Origin: an uncultured Ruminiclostridium sp.
GTDB lineage: Bacteria; Bacillota; Clostridia; Oscillospirales; Ruminococcaceae
Direction: 5' to 3'
Assembly (NCBI GenBank): GCA_949878745.1
Contig: CATLBH010000019.1
Coordinates: 1-50,415 of the forward strand
DNA: 50,415 nucleotides
Shown here piece after piece: positions 1 to 8,047 of this stretch. The translations under genes and the position numbers were made by a program. The stretch's first letter is position 1. Every line of letters starts with the position of its first letter. The notes under the pieces were generated by a model that was given only the letters and a program-made list of their open reading frames with translations, did no database searches and had not been told where the DNA came from.

Positions 1-55
1 TTTTTTCTTTTATTTCAGCTACATTTTTTGTGCTAATTTTATATGTTTTTGGCAT
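1..55 (-). CDS. N-terminal fragment of an unidentified protein, cut by the window edge
   Basis: An ATG at 55 reads leftward for 18 codons (MPKTYKISTKNVAEIKEK) and runs off the window. An AGGGTG ribosome binding site sits six bases upstream, and a near-consensus promoter lies just before that. The start signals make a real gene likely, but too little of the protein is visible to name a family. Confidence 0.55.
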   Translation of the reverse strand, partial: MPKTYKISTKNVAEIKEK

Positions 56-72
56 TTTTTTCACCCTGTTTT

Positions 73-101
73 AGTATACCATATTTTGTCGTTTTTGTCT
101 A
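73..101 (-). promoter_or_regulatory. Sigma-A-type promoter of the leftward edge gene
   Basis: The minus strand shows -35 TAGACA (96-101) and -10 TATACT (73-78) with a 17-bp spacer. The ATG at 55 is about 18 bases past the -10 box, so the leader is very short. Confidence 0.65.
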
Positions 102-126
102 TTGTTTAATTGGTTTTTAGTATAAA

Positions 127-176
127 TATAAACAAAACGGACTTTGCGTTTTTACGCAAGTCCGTTTTGTTTATAT
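127..176. terminator. Strong intrinsic terminator, probably bidirectional
   Basis: Long inverted repeat with arms ATATAAACAAAACGGACTT and AAGTCCGTTTTGTTTATAT and a short loop. It lies just beyond the stop of the membrane protein gene at 185 and separates that operon from the edge gene. Confidence 0.75.
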
Positions 177-184
177 GAAAAATA

Positions 185-757
185 TTATAATTCCTCTGTT
201 TCCCCCAGTTCTTCGTCAACTCTCTCCACCCAACAGATCCCCTCGGCTTTATGCACCACCGTAACGTCCTCACCGACTCCGATATCCGTTTCATTCGCCG
301 ACATAGCTGTCATTATATAGCTTCGTCCTTTATACACAAACTCGATTTTTCCGTATCCTCCGTCAACTATTTTCTCGGTACAAACCGCCTTATCGTCCGC
401 GTCGGGTCTGTTTTTCGGAAGCTCCTCGCCTTTTGCCTTCAAAAAAATATTATAAAATAAATGCTTTTTTAAATACATAACAATACAGGCGAAAACCGTT
501 CCGCAGAAAACCGACCCCGCAAAAGGCATTTTCACCGCCGATAAAATCAGACCCAATGCCGAAAAAGAAAGAATAAAAACAAGGATATCCGATAGGGTGT
601 GGGGGCAAAAGTCCTCAAAGGGCACCGTTTTTCCGTGAAAATCAAAAAAATATCGTTCCGCTCCGAAGTGTTTCATTTTATAAACGGAGCGGAGAATCAT
701 TTCAGCCGCCAGCGCCACAAAAGAAATCACCGTCGGCACAAGAAAAAAAATCATCAT
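185..757 (-). CDS. NfeD-like membrane protein with C-terminal OB-type domain
   Basis: 190 residues. Hydrophobic segments lie at about 1-22, 57-75 and 78-97. After a charged linker (about 105-120) comes a soluble beta-rich stretch (about 122-185: VCTEKIVDGGYGKIEFVYKG, then VGEDVTVVHKAEGICWVERV) of the kind seen in NfeD-like OB folds, where a short barrel binds a membrane partner. It starts 9 bases after the stop of the CNNM/HlyC gene, so the two are probably co-transcribed and end at the 127-176 terminator. The ribosome binding site is weak, which suggests translational coupling. The NfeD-like call rests on layout and the pattern of the last 60 residues, not on a diagnostic motif; DUF-type membrane protein is the alternative. 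Confidence 0.6.
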   Translation of the reverse strand: MMIFFLVPTVISFVALAAEMILRSVYKMKHFGAERYFFDFHGKTVPFEDFCPHTLSDILVFILSFSALGLILSAVKMPFAGSVFCGTVFACIVMYLKKHLFYNIFLKAKGEELPKNRPDADDKAVCTEKIVDGGYGKIEFVYKGRSYIMTAMSANETDIGVGEDVTVVHKAEGICWVERVDEELGETEEL

Positions 758-766
758 TTCTTATAT

Positions 767-2035
767 CTATTTATCGTCGTTTTCGCGGGGAGGCTTTATG
801 ACGAACTTAAGATTTCCTATCCTTCTTTCGTTCAAATCCTGAACCGTAATATCGAACTCCTCCGTCTCTATCTTGTCCCCGGGAGAAGGAATTTTTCCGA
901 AAAGCTCAAGCACCCAGCCGCCCACGGTGTTGAAGTCCCCGTTTATCTCGTAATCCATATCTCTGCTCTCGAAATAACGGTTAAAATCCACCTTGGAAAC
1001 CTCGCCGCTCACTATAAAGGTGTTGTCCGACAAAAACTTTATGGGCATACATACCTCGTCGTTTTCGTCCCATATTTCCCCCACAAGCTCCTCCAGCACG
1101 TCCTCCATGGTCACTATACCCGCCGTGCCGCCGTACTGGTCAACCACCACGGCTATATGCTCCTTTTCCTTCTGCATTCTCTTAAGCAGCTCGGAAATGT
1201 GCATAAGGCTCGGAATATACATTATGTCCGAGATGATCTCCGACAGGCTGAAATGAGGATCCTCCATCATTTTCTGGGTAAAATCACGATAGCTTATGAC
1301 TCCCACTATGTGGTCAAGGGACTTTTCGTAAACGGGAAGCCTTGTATACGCTTCGGACTTGAAAAGCTCCATTATTTCCTCGTTTTCGTCGTAAAGATCC
1401 ACGCCCACCACATTTACTCTCGGCTGCATTATTTGCTCCGCCGTGGTTTCGTCAAATTCCAGTGCGTTGCGCACCAAGGTGCTTTCCTGCGCCTCCAGAA
1501 CGCCTTCGTCCTCGATCTCGTCAATAATGTGCATTAGCTCCTGCTCGGTAACGGTGACCTCGCTTTTCTTGTTGAAAAGCTTTGTGGCTCCCTTTTGTAT
1601 TAAAAGAAATATTGCCGATATGGGGGTAAGAACGTACATAAGTCCCAATAAAATTCGGCTGAAAAAGATGGACATAGCCTCGGCGTTGCCTTTTGCTATT
1701 GTTTTGGGAGTAATTTCGCCGAAAATAAGCACAATAATGGTTGTGGCGGCGGTGGCTATCACAGGCCCCTGATCTCCGAAAAGGGAGACGCACAGTATTG
1801 TCGCCAGCGAAGAGGTTCCGATATTTACTATATTGTTTCCCACCAGAATCGTGGTAAGACACTTGTCATATTTCTCTATGACCTTAAGAGCGCAGCCCGC
1901 GCCTTTGGAGCCTTCCTCGTGCATATATTTCAGCCTAATTCGGTTAGCGCTGGTAAAAGCGGTTTCCGCGGCCGAGAAAAAGGCGGACAAAAATACTAAG
2001 ATCACGATGATTATGACTGCTTGTGTGGTATCCAT
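767..2035 (-). CDS. CNNM/CorC-HlyC family membrane protein (divalent cation efflux type)
   Basis: 422 residues, normal for the family. Residues 1-185 form the DUF21/CNNM membrane domain, with helices near 5-25, 60-85, 90-110 and 125-150, and the typical SAAETAFTSANRIRL early motif. Two CBS modules follow (about 205-265 and 270-325, including VVVDQYGGTAGIVTMEDVLE), then a CorC_HlyC domain (about 340-418, with YEINGDFNTVGGWVLELFG). Members export Mg2+ or act as regulators of metal transport; the older name hemolysin is historical. A GGAAAA site precedes the ATG at 2035. It is first gene of a two-gene leftward operon and divergent from the GtrA-like gene. Family assignment is secure; the transported ion cannot be read from sequence. 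Confidence 0.93.
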   Translation of the reverse strand: MDTTQAVIIIVILVFLSAFFSAAETAFTSANRIRLKYMHEEGSKGAGCALKVIEKYDKCLTTILVGNNIVNIGTSSLATILCVSLFGDQGPVIATAATTIIVLIFGEITPKTIAKGNAEAMSIFFSRILLGLMYVLTPISAIFLLIQKGATKLFNKKSEVTVTEQELMHIIDEIEDEGVLEAQESTLVRNALEFDETTAEQIMQPRVNVVGVDLYDENEEIMELFKSEAYTRLPVYEKSLDHIVGVISYRDFTQKMMEDPHFSLSEIISDIMYIPSLMHISELLKRMQKEKEHIAVVVDQYGGTAGIVTMEDVLEELVGEIWDENDEVCMPIKFLSDNTFIVSGEVSKVDFNRYFESRDMDYEINGDFNTVGGWVLELFGKIPSPGDKIETEEFDITVQDLNERRIGNLKFVIKPPRENDDK

Positions 2036-2077
2036 GGCTGTTGAAAATTTTCCTTTCTTAAAAAATGCGTTTTTATG

Positions 2078-2106
2078 TTGAAAAATATATTAAAACGTAG
2101 TATAAT
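2078..2106 (+). promoter_or_regulatory. Promoter of the GtrA-like gene
   Basis: TTGAAA (2078-2083), 17-bp spacer, perfect TATAAT (2101-2106). The start codon at 2139 follows after a short leader with an AAAAGGA site. Confidence 0.75.
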
Positions 2107-2138
2107 AAAATAAAAATAAAAAAAAGGATTTATCGTAA

Positions 2139-2690
2139 ATGAGTATTGACGTAAAAAATATTTTAAAAAGAGCGGTGCGCCCGAAGGAATGGAAAAGCCT
2201 TTATCGGGAAAACAGGGAAATCGTAAGCTACGTGTTTTTCGGAGTGCTTACCACCATAGTCTCCTTCGGAACCTATTATCTTTTCCGCTTTATCTTTCCC
2301 GATGAGAAAAGCGTACCGATGTTTCTCCGCTGGACATTCAATCTTACCTCCGTTTTCAGTACGGAAAGCGCCACGGTTCTGCCCGTGATTTTATCTTGGA
2401 TATGCGCGGTTTTGTTCGCTTATGTCACCAACCGTATTTGGGTTTTTGAGAGCAGGGCTAAGGGAATGGCAATTTTGGGCGAATTTGTCCGATTCTGCGG
2501 GGCGAGGGTGCTCACTCTGTTTGTGGATTTGCTTATAATGTTCCTTTTGGTGGATCTGTCGGGCATAAACGGCACCTTATGGGAATTTTTCGCAAAGGTG
2601 GTATCCAACGTATTTGTGCTGGTACTGAATTATATTTTGAGTAAGCTTATAGTATTCAGGAAAAAGAAGGGAAGCGGGGCTGTAAAATAA
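2139..2690 (+). CDS. GtrA-like small membrane protein
   Basis: 183 residues with four membrane helices (about 29-48, 78-100, 113-135 and 147-170) and a basic tail. The arrangement, the opening VSYVFFGVLTTIVSF and the conserved YVTNRIWVF at the end of helix 2 match the GtrA/DPMS-like family. Family members help flip or position polyprenyl-linked sugars used to decorate teichoic acids, O-antigen or other surface glycans. No glycosyltransferase gene is adjacent, so the partner must be elsewhere. It has its own promoter and no obvious terminator; a large structured repeat follows directly. Confidence 0.88.
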   Translation: MSIDVKNILKRAVRPKEWKSLYRENREIVSYVFFGVLTTIVSFGTYYLFRFIFPDEKSVPMFLRWTFNLTSVFSTESATVLPVILSWICAVLFAYVTNRIWVFESRAKGMAILGEFVRFCGARVLTLFVDLLIMFLLVDLSGINGTLWEFFAKVVSNVFVLVLNYILSKLIVFRKKKGSGAVK

Positions 2691-2696
2691 CTAAAA

Positions 2697-3055
2697 AACT
2701 TAGGAGTTATCTAAACATACGATAATAGCACTCATCGGCACAACATTTTATTCGAGAGAAAGGCCGCCTGACAATAAAACGCCCAGAGGGGGAAGGAAGG
2801 GATTCTTAAGGTGAAACCTAAGGGGGGGAGAGTGGGGGACAGGCTTCGCCGAATCGGTATATTTTTGATAAAAACAAGCTGCATTATAAGTCAAACCAAC
2901 ATTGCGAAGCCTGTTCACCTTCTCCCCCCTTTGGTGTCACCTTAAGCCCCCGCGGGAGCGGCTCAACACGGCAGTGCAAAAATAAAGCATTATAAAAAGG
3001 GTTCGACTTTCGAACAAAACCTTATCCCCGATAGGCAAGAACTTTTTTAAACCCC
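2697..3055 (+). repeat. Large structured intergenic repeat, copy 1
   Basis: About 360 bp with no convincing gene. Its reverse complement recurs at 19431-19792 with high identity along nearly its whole length. Inside is a strong inverted repeat: the arm at 2805-2849 (CTTAAGGTGAAACCTAAGG..., ending ACAGGCTTCGC) pairs with 2904-2946 (GCGAAGCCTGTTCACCTTCT..., ending CACCTTAAG) around a ~54-bp loop. Outside the arms are further conserved stretches such as AATAAAACGCCCAGAGGGGG and CGGCAGTGCAA. It fills the gap between the converging GtrA-like and DegV genes. It could be a non-autonomous mobile element or a structured RNA. Confidence 0.85.
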
Positions 3056-3056
3056 C

Positions 3057-3896
3057 TTAAGAATTGAGAAAATGCAGCCCCAGCGACTCGTCGCCCAAAC
3101 GGCAGGCGAATCTGACGGGAATGTCGGTGAATACGATTCTGTCGAAGCGTATATATTTTTCTATTTCGCGCCTGTACCTTTCGATGGCTTTTCCGAAGGG
3201 CTTGGGGCAGCTTACGACCATTATGCTTTTATCTATGTTTTTACTCCCTTTAAGCATTTTCCGTATATAGCTTTCAAAATATTCCCTCCCGTTTTTAAAC
3301 ACCGCTCCCGAGATAACCGAACCGCTTCTCACGGTCAGGGTGGGGGATATTTCGAAAAGATCCAAGGCGGAGGAAAGCGCTTTCGGGGCAAGATTCAGCC
3401 ATCCCAGCCAGAACGCGTTTTTTGAAGCGTAGCTGCTGTTGATATGGCGATCAAGCTCGTCTATGCTTTTGATAATGAATTCGGGTGAAAAGCCTTCGGC
3501 GGCAAGCCTTGCCGCCTGGGAAATCTGAAACAGCATACCGCCGCCCACCTGTCTGGAATCCGCCACGAAAACGTTTTTCAGCTTTTCAGCCGCTTTCAGG
3601 GCGTTGTAATAGGAGGTTCGGATATTGGCGGCGCAGCAGAGGTGACAGATACACGGCGTGTTTTTTAGGTGTTTTAAAAAGAATTTTTCATAATCCTCCG
3701 AAGAGGGGCAGATCAATTCGGGGGCTTTGCGTTCCCGCCCGGCGTATTCGAGAATGTTTTCCGAGGTTATTTCGTAGCTTTCGCGGAAGCTGCCGCTTTT
3801 GGTTTTCACCTCCGCCTGAATTACGGGAACCTCGCCGGAAACCAGCTCAGGGGGGATGTAACAGGTGGAATCGGCGGTTATCAGGGTCTTGTTCAT
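3057..3896 (-). CDS. DegV family fatty-acid-binding protein
   Basis: 279 residues, the usual DegV length. It has the opening ITADSTCYIPPE, a central VADSRQVGGGMLFQISQAAR segment, a late SPTLTVRSGSVI stretch and the ending GDESLGLHF, all in DegV order. DegV proteins bind a long-chain fatty acid; in Firmicutes with FakA they hand it to the kinase for phosphorylation and entry into phospholipid synthesis. No FakA is in the window. The usual SSxLSGTYxxA loop is replaced by AANIRTSYYNALKAA, so this is a divergent member and ligand binding may differ. An AAAGGA site precedes the ATG. Confidence 0.85.
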   Translation of the reverse strand: MNKTLITADSTCYIPPELVSGEVPVIQAEVKTKSGSFRESYEITSENILEYAGRERKAPELICPSSEDYEKFFLKHLKNTPCICHLCCAANIRTSYYNALKAAEKLKNVFVADSRQVGGGMLFQISQAARLAAEGFSPEFIIKSIDELDRHINSSYASKNAFWLGWLNLAPKALSSALDLFEISPTLTVRSGSVISGAVFKNGREYFESYIRKMLKGSKNIDKSIMVVSCPKPFGKAIERYRREIEKYIRFDRIVFTDIPVRFACRLGDESLGLHFLNS

Positions 3897-3956
3897 TTGT
3901 AAATCCTTTCAAAAGGGCTGTGGAAAAATCGGAAGGCGCGGGAACGGTTTTGGCCA

Positions 3957-4080
3957 TTGCTCCCGAAATAACGTCGACGTTTTGGAGCTGCACCCAAAAA
4001 ATCGTTAACGTTCCGAAATTGCTCCCAAAAAATCGTCGACGTTTCAAAATTGCTCCCAAAAATCGTTATCGTCTCGGATC
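3957..4080 (+). repeat. Tandem array of four 31-bp units
   Basis: Units start at 3957, 3988, 4019 and 4050, each exactly 31 bp and sharing YTGCWCCCRAAAWAWCGTYRACGTT with differences. The last unit covers the final five codons and stop of the histidine kinase gene (stop at 4066). Single related units occur at 5896, 16741 and 19939 on the plus strand and at about 7822, 10806 and 45356 on the minus strand. There are no spacers between units, so this is not a CRISPR array. Confidence 0.85.
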
Positions 4081-5727
4081 GTCATAATGAATATCCCTTC
4101 GGGGATCAAAATCGGGGTCGGAGCTGTCTTTTATGACGGTATCCAGAACCGCTTCGTTAAGTATGCGCGATAACGAAGCTATATTCACCGGCCGGCTCAG
4201 CCTGTGAACGTTTTTTGGCATAATTCCTTTACCCTCGTCCGAATCGCACAGGGCGACTATTATAAGCCTTCTGGACAATATTCTGAAAACGGGACTGTCA
4301 AAGCTGTAAAAGGAATGATCCGCAAATATGTGGGTAAGCTCCGAGGAGTCCTTTTTTACGCTGAACTCCGTTCTGGTGAGACAGACCTCGCTTTTTACCC
4401 CCATTTTTTCAAGCTGACCGCTTATGCGTTCCCCATCGGACTTTTCCTTTACGTAAATAAGCGCGTTTATTTTTTCCTTTCCGCGTATTTCCGCGAAGGA
4501 GGAGGGGTCCTTCACCCCTTGAGGGAGCGTTATCACAAAGCCCGTGCCGCAGGTGGGGCGGCGGCGGACGTAAATAAACCCGCCCATAAGAGTAACCAGC
4601 TCCTTGACAATGGCCAATCCCACATGGGATACGATCTGTTTCCCCCGTTTTTCCGCGTAAACGGTAAACATTCTTCGTGCGGCGCTGTCGGTGAAGCCCA
4701 CTCCGGTGTCGGTAACACGGATTTGAAGGTTAACCCCGTTCTCCGTTTTTCGGGAGGAAAAGGCGATGGAAACGCTTCCGTTTTCGGTGTACTTGGCCGC
4801 GTTTTCGAAAAGGTTCATTATCACCTGTATTATTCTGTCCATATCCCCTATCATAACCGCGGGGATATCGGGCTGGCAGTCGATTGAGTAGCTTATCCCG
4901 TTGCCCGCCGCAACCGCTATCAGCATGGAACAGGAGTCGGCTATTTCGTTAACAAGCTTTCCGAAAACGTAGGGGGCGTTCACGGTCTTAAGCCTTTTGT
5001 TTTCGATAAGGGCATAGTCCTCGGCGTCGTTGAGAACGGTCATAAGGTGTTTGGTATCGCTTTTTATCGTATTTATCCTTTCGCGCACCGCCTCGGGAAG
5101 ATCGCCGTCCTCCAGTCGGCTTTTACAGTAATCGCTCAGCTTGTCCGAGGCGAGCCGCATTTGAGACGCGGCGGCGGCCCAGAAAGCGTTTTTCCTGTTG
5201 TCGGAGGCGATAAGCTCCTTGTTCCTTTGTCTGAGACGTATTAAATTCCGCCTTACCGCATATACAAAAAGAGTCATGGCAAAGGCGGAGAAGTTATAGC
5301 AGACGCACATGGTCAGATAAAACAGCATAAAATGATCCCATTCATCGGCGAAAAAGAACACAACGCTCCCTATAAGCACAATGTCGGTTATTATAATATG
5401 CCAAATACAAAGCTTCACCGATAAAAAGAAGCCGCAGCAGACTACGGCGCAGGCAAACAAAAGCGGCAGATAAAGCTCGCTTTGATTTATTACCGACATA
5501 ATGAAGCAGGACGCGGCGTAAAAGCTCACAAGAACAAAGGGCATTACGCGTCTCAGCTTTCCGCTGATAAATACCGCCAAGGGAGCCGCAAGAAGAACGC
5601 AGCCGCAAATCACCGCCGTATTTCTCATATCCCGTTCGAGAGTGAGACAGGAGTATACAAGATGCACCGTGGTGGAAAAAAAGAAAAGAGTGAACAACGC
5701 GATCATTACATTTTTATATTTAAACAT
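4066..5727 (-). CDS. Membrane histidine kinase-like protein with degenerate phospho-acceptor site and receiver-like tail
   Basis: 553 residues. Five to six membrane helices fill residues 7-165, with no large external loop. A dimerization-like region (about 170-250) carries ASQMR at 187-191 where kinases of this type have SHE(I/M)R, so serine occupies the phospho-histidine position. The HATPase domain is largely kept: N-box MNLFENAAKYT (304-314), G1 DTGVGF (340-345) and a G2 remnant HVGLAIVKELV (368-378) that lacks the usual glycine-rich start. Residues 415-535 resemble a receiver-like fold without a clear phospho-aspartate pocket. It may act as a signalling scaffold, a phosphatase or an ATP-dependent partner of another kinase. 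No response regulator is adjacent. The C-terminal codons lie inside the 31-bp repeat array. Confidence 0.75.
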   Translation of the reverse strand: MFKYKNVMIALFTLFFFSTTVHLVYSCLTLERDMRNTAVICGCVLLAAPLAVFISGKLRRVMPFVLVSFYAASCFIMSVINQSELYLPLLFACAVVCCGFFLSVKLCIWHIIITDIVLIGSVVFFFADEWDHFMLFYLTMCVCYNFSAFAMTLFVYAVRRNLIRLRQRNKELIASDNRKNAFWAAAASQMRLASDKLSDYCKSRLEDGDLPEAVRERINTIKSDTKHLMTVLNDAEDYALIENKRLKTVNAPYVFGKLVNEIADSCSMLIAVAAGNGISYSIDCQPDIPAVMIGDMDRIIQVIMNLFENAAKYTENGSVSIAFSSRKTENGVNLQIRVTDTGVGFTDSAARRMFTVYAEKRGKQIVSHVGLAIVKELVTLMGGFIYVRRRPTCGTGFVITLPQGVKDPSSFAEIRGKEKINALIYVKEKSDGERISGQLEKMGVKSEVCLTRTEFSVKKDSSELTHIFADHSFYSFDSPVFRILSRRLIIVALCDSDEGKGIMPKNVHRLSRPVNIASLSRILNEAVLDTVIKDSSDPDFDPRRDIHYDDPRR

Positions 5728-5935
5728 GGGTAAAACCGTTTCCTCCGAAGGTTTTCACAAGCCGTGCCCCTACGGGAAAAGTAGGGAATTTTTACAGGTA
5801 TATTAAAAAATATTTTACCACAAAATCCTGAATTTTGCAATATTAACGGTATATTTTTGTTAAATTTTATTGATTTTTATTGATTTTTTTATTTATTGCT
5901 CCCAAAATAATAAAGGAACCGAAAGGACATAAGCC

Positions 5936-6613
5936 ATGAGCAACGTAACCTATAAATACATCAAGCAGAACAAGGACGTTCAGACCTATATAAATCACGC
6001 CGACGCCGCCTTAAGCTCCATAGGCTATACCGAACATTCAAACGCCCATGTGGAGCGGGCGGCTCATACGGCGAATATGATATTGTCGGAGCTGGGCTAT
6101 CCCGAAAGGGACTGTGAGCTGGCTCAGATAGCCGCTTATATGCACGACATAGGCAATGTGGTAAACAGAGTGGATCATGCCCAGAGCGGCGCGATAATGG
6201 CGTTTCACATACTGGAGGGAATGGGAATGCCCGCTGAGGAAATTTGCATAATCATATCGGCCATAGGAAACCATGACGAGCACACCGCCGCTCCCGTGAA
6301 CCATATAGCCGCCGCGGTTATCATAAGCGACAAAACCGACGTGCGGCGGTCTAGGGTCAGGGGCGCGAAAAACTATGACGGGACGGATATAAGCGACGTT
6401 CACGACCGCGTAAATTACGCCTGTGAACAGTCGAAGGTGTATTTTACCGACGATAAGACTTCTCTTATACTTGATCTTACCATCGATTTGAGGATAAGCT
6501 CCATTATGGAGTATTTTGAAATATTTATGGACAGAATGATACTTTGCAGAAAGGCCGCGAAAACGTTGGGGGTTGAGTTTCAGCTGGTTATAAACAATCA
6601 GAAGGTGCTTTAA
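5936..6613 (+). CDS. HD-domain phosphohydrolase
   Basis: 225 residues. Metal ligands of the HD superfamily are in order: H38/H44 (NAHVERAAHTAN), H70-D71 (AAYMHDIGN), H113 (IGNHDEH) and D132 (IISDKTDVRRSR). Proteins of this build are annotated only as HD-domain or metal-dependent phosphohydrolases; nucleotide or cyclic-dinucleotide substrates are typical of the superfamily. Residues 135-215 are a family-specific extension. An AAAGGA site precedes the ATG. A 31-bp-array-type motif (TTGCTCCCAAAATAATAAAG) lies about 25-40 bases upstream. The 208-base gap to the divergent kinase gene is AT-rich and shows no clear promoter. Confidence 0.8.
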   Translation: MSNVTYKYIKQNKDVQTYINHADAALSSIGYTEHSNAHVERAAHTANMILSELGYPERDCELAQIAAYMHDIGNVVNRVDHAQSGAIMAFHILEGMGMPAEEICIIISAIGNHDEHTAAPVNHIAAAVIISDKTDVRRSRVRGAKNYDGTDISDVHDRVNYACEQSKVYFTDDKTSLILDLTIDLRISSIMEYFEIFMDRMILCRKAAKTLGVEFQLVINNQKVL

Positions 6614-6631
6614 TTTTAAAAATAATTCAAA

Positions 6632-6672
6632 AAATCTCCTTTGGCGTTTACATGCCAAGGGAGATTTTTTTT
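6632..6672. terminator. Bidirectional terminator between the HD gene and acpP
   Basis: Arms AAATCTCCTTTGGC and GCCAAGGGAGATTT with an eight-base loop, flanked by A-rich and T-rich tracts. It ends the rightward HD gene and also lies just past the stop of the leftward fatty acid operon. Confidence 0.85.
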
Positions 6673-6687
6673 ACGGTTACGAAAAGC

Positions 6688-6918
6688 TCAGTCTACGTTT
6701 TCTTCAATGTACTTAACGATGTCGCCAACGGTCTTGATATTCTCAACCTGATCATCGGGAATCTCGATGTCAAATTCTTCCTCAAAGCTCATGACCAGAT
6801 CGACGATATCAAGGCTGTCAGCGCCCAAATCGTCCTGAATAACGGCGTCCATTGTAACCTTGTCCTCTTCAACGTCAAGCTGATCCATAATGATAGATCT
6901 TACCTTTTCAAATACCAT
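6688..6918 (-). CDS. acpP: Acyl carrier protein
   Basis: 76 residues, acidic, with the phosphopantetheine site [12 protein letters not shown] (serine about residue 36) and the helix pattern of ACPs. It carries the growing acyl chain between the enzymes of the upstream operon. It is the last gene, 52 bases after accA, with a GGAGG site, so it could be translated more strongly than the genes before it. ACP is needed in excess over the enzymes, yet no separate promoter was recognised. Confidence 0.97.
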   Translation of the reverse strand: MVFEKVRSIIMDQLDVEEDKVTMDAVIQDDLGADSLDIVDLVMSFEEEFDIEIPDDQVENIKTVGDIVKYIEENVD

Positions 6919-6970
6919 AATTAAATTTCCTCCAGTAATTTAAAAAAATTAATATTATATAACGGAAGTT

Positions 6971-7780
6971 TTAAGGCTGTTCCTCAAACATTCCGATTTT
7001 CCTGAATTTATTATACCTATTTTCGAGCATTATGTCAATATCCGTTTTGGAAATTCTTGAAATTGCTTCAGATAAATATTCACCAATATTCGACGCGGTG
7101 AGCTTCATATCGTTTTGCGCGCCGCCCGCCGCTTCCGAAATTATTTTATCGCACACGCCGAAGCCCAGAAGATCCTCGGCGGTGATTTTCATCAGCTCAC
7201 AGGCTTCCTTTTCTCTTCCCGGATCCTTCCAGAGTATGGAGGCGAAGCCTCGGGGGGAAATAACCGAATACAAAGCGTTTTCCAGCATGGCAAGCTCGTC
7301 GCACACCGCGAGAGCCAACGCCCCCCCGCTTCCTCCCTCGCCCAGCACCACGGACACCACGGGGGTTCGCAAGGTCATAAACTCCATCAGATTTCTCGCT
7401 ATCGCTTCGCCCTGTCCCCTTTTTTCCGCTTCTATGCCGCAGAAAGCGCCCGGCGTGTCCACAAGGCAGATAACCGGCCGATGAAATTTTTCGGCCTCTT
7501 TGGCCAGTCTCAGCGCCTTTCGGTAGCCTTCGGGGTGCGGCATGGAGAAGTTGGTGCGCTTGTTTTCCTCTATGTTCCTGCCCTTTACCTGCGCCAGTAT
7601 TGTAACGGGTATGCTGTTCAAGGTGGCGATACCGCCTATTATGGCGTGATCGTCCCCGAAATGCCGGTCGCCGTGAAGCTCTAAAAAGTTATTGAAAATA
7701 ACAGGAATGTAATCGCTGACCGTGGGGCGGTTTTTTTGCCGTATCAGGGCGAGCCTTTCGGTAGCCGTTAGCTTGTTCAT
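6971..7780 (-). CDS. accA: Acetyl-CoA carboxylase carboxyltransferase subunit alpha
   Basis: 269 residues. It transfers the carboxyl from carboxybiotin to acetyl-CoA together with AccD. Signature stretches include LHGDRHFGDDHAIIGG, the glycine-rich GEGGSGGALALAVCD that forms an oxyanion pocket, and SVISPRGFASILWKD. It is shorter than the 310-320 residue enterobacterial form because the N-terminal helical extension is reduced, as in many Firmicutes. It lies 267 bases after accD, the largest gap in the operon. A GAAAGGAG site is about 10 bases before the ATG, with a GTGCCCCCAAAAG motif (31-bp family) just upstream. Confidence 0.96.
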   Translation of the reverse strand: MNKLTATERLALIRQKNRPTVSDYIPVIFNNFLELHGDRHFGDDHAIIGGIATLNSIPVTILAQVKGRNIEENKRTNFSMPHPEGYRKALRLAKEAEKFHRPVICLVDTPGAFCGIEAEKRGQGEAIARNLMEFMTLRTPVVSVVLGEGGSGGALALAVCDELAMLENALYSVISPRGFASILWKDPGREKEACELMKITAEDLLGFGVCDKIISEAAGGAQNDMKLTASNIGEYLSEAISRISKTDIDIMLENRYNKFRKIGMFEEQP

Positions 7781-7805
7781 TTACTTTCCTATTCTCCTTT
7801 CGATT

Positions 7806-8012
7806 CTTTTGGGGGCACTGTCTGTTTTTGGGCGGAAAAGGTTCCGTATTCCTTGGGTAAGGTTAATACTGACAGGGATGTCAGCGCCCGAAGCGGCGGC
7901 TTCGCCCGCTTCTTTCTTGGTTTTGATTATTCACTTTTGGGGCGTTGCCCCAAACCCCACTTCCTTTTTGCAGTGCAAAAAGGAAGCGAAAAAAACATTG
8001 CGGCTTCGCCGT
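7806..8012. repeat. Palindrome-rich spacer between accD and accA
   Basis: This gap holds three stacked hairpins: TTGGGGCGTTGCCCCAA (7937-7953), CTTCCTTTTTGCA/TGCAAAAAGGAAG (7960-7986) and CGGCTTCGCCG (8002-8012), the last flanked by T-runs on either strand. It also holds a copy of the GCCCCCAAAAG motif at 7806-7822. Such hairpins inside an operon may tune or partly terminate transcription of accA-acpP. No coding sequence is supported here. Confidence 0.6.
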
Positions 8013-8047
8013 TTTTTATTTTTTCTTTTTCTGTCTTTGTTTATATT

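Noticed and set aside
3957-4080. Possible CRISPR array
   Set aside because: The 31-bp units are directly adjacent with no unique spacers, and there are no cas genes in the window.
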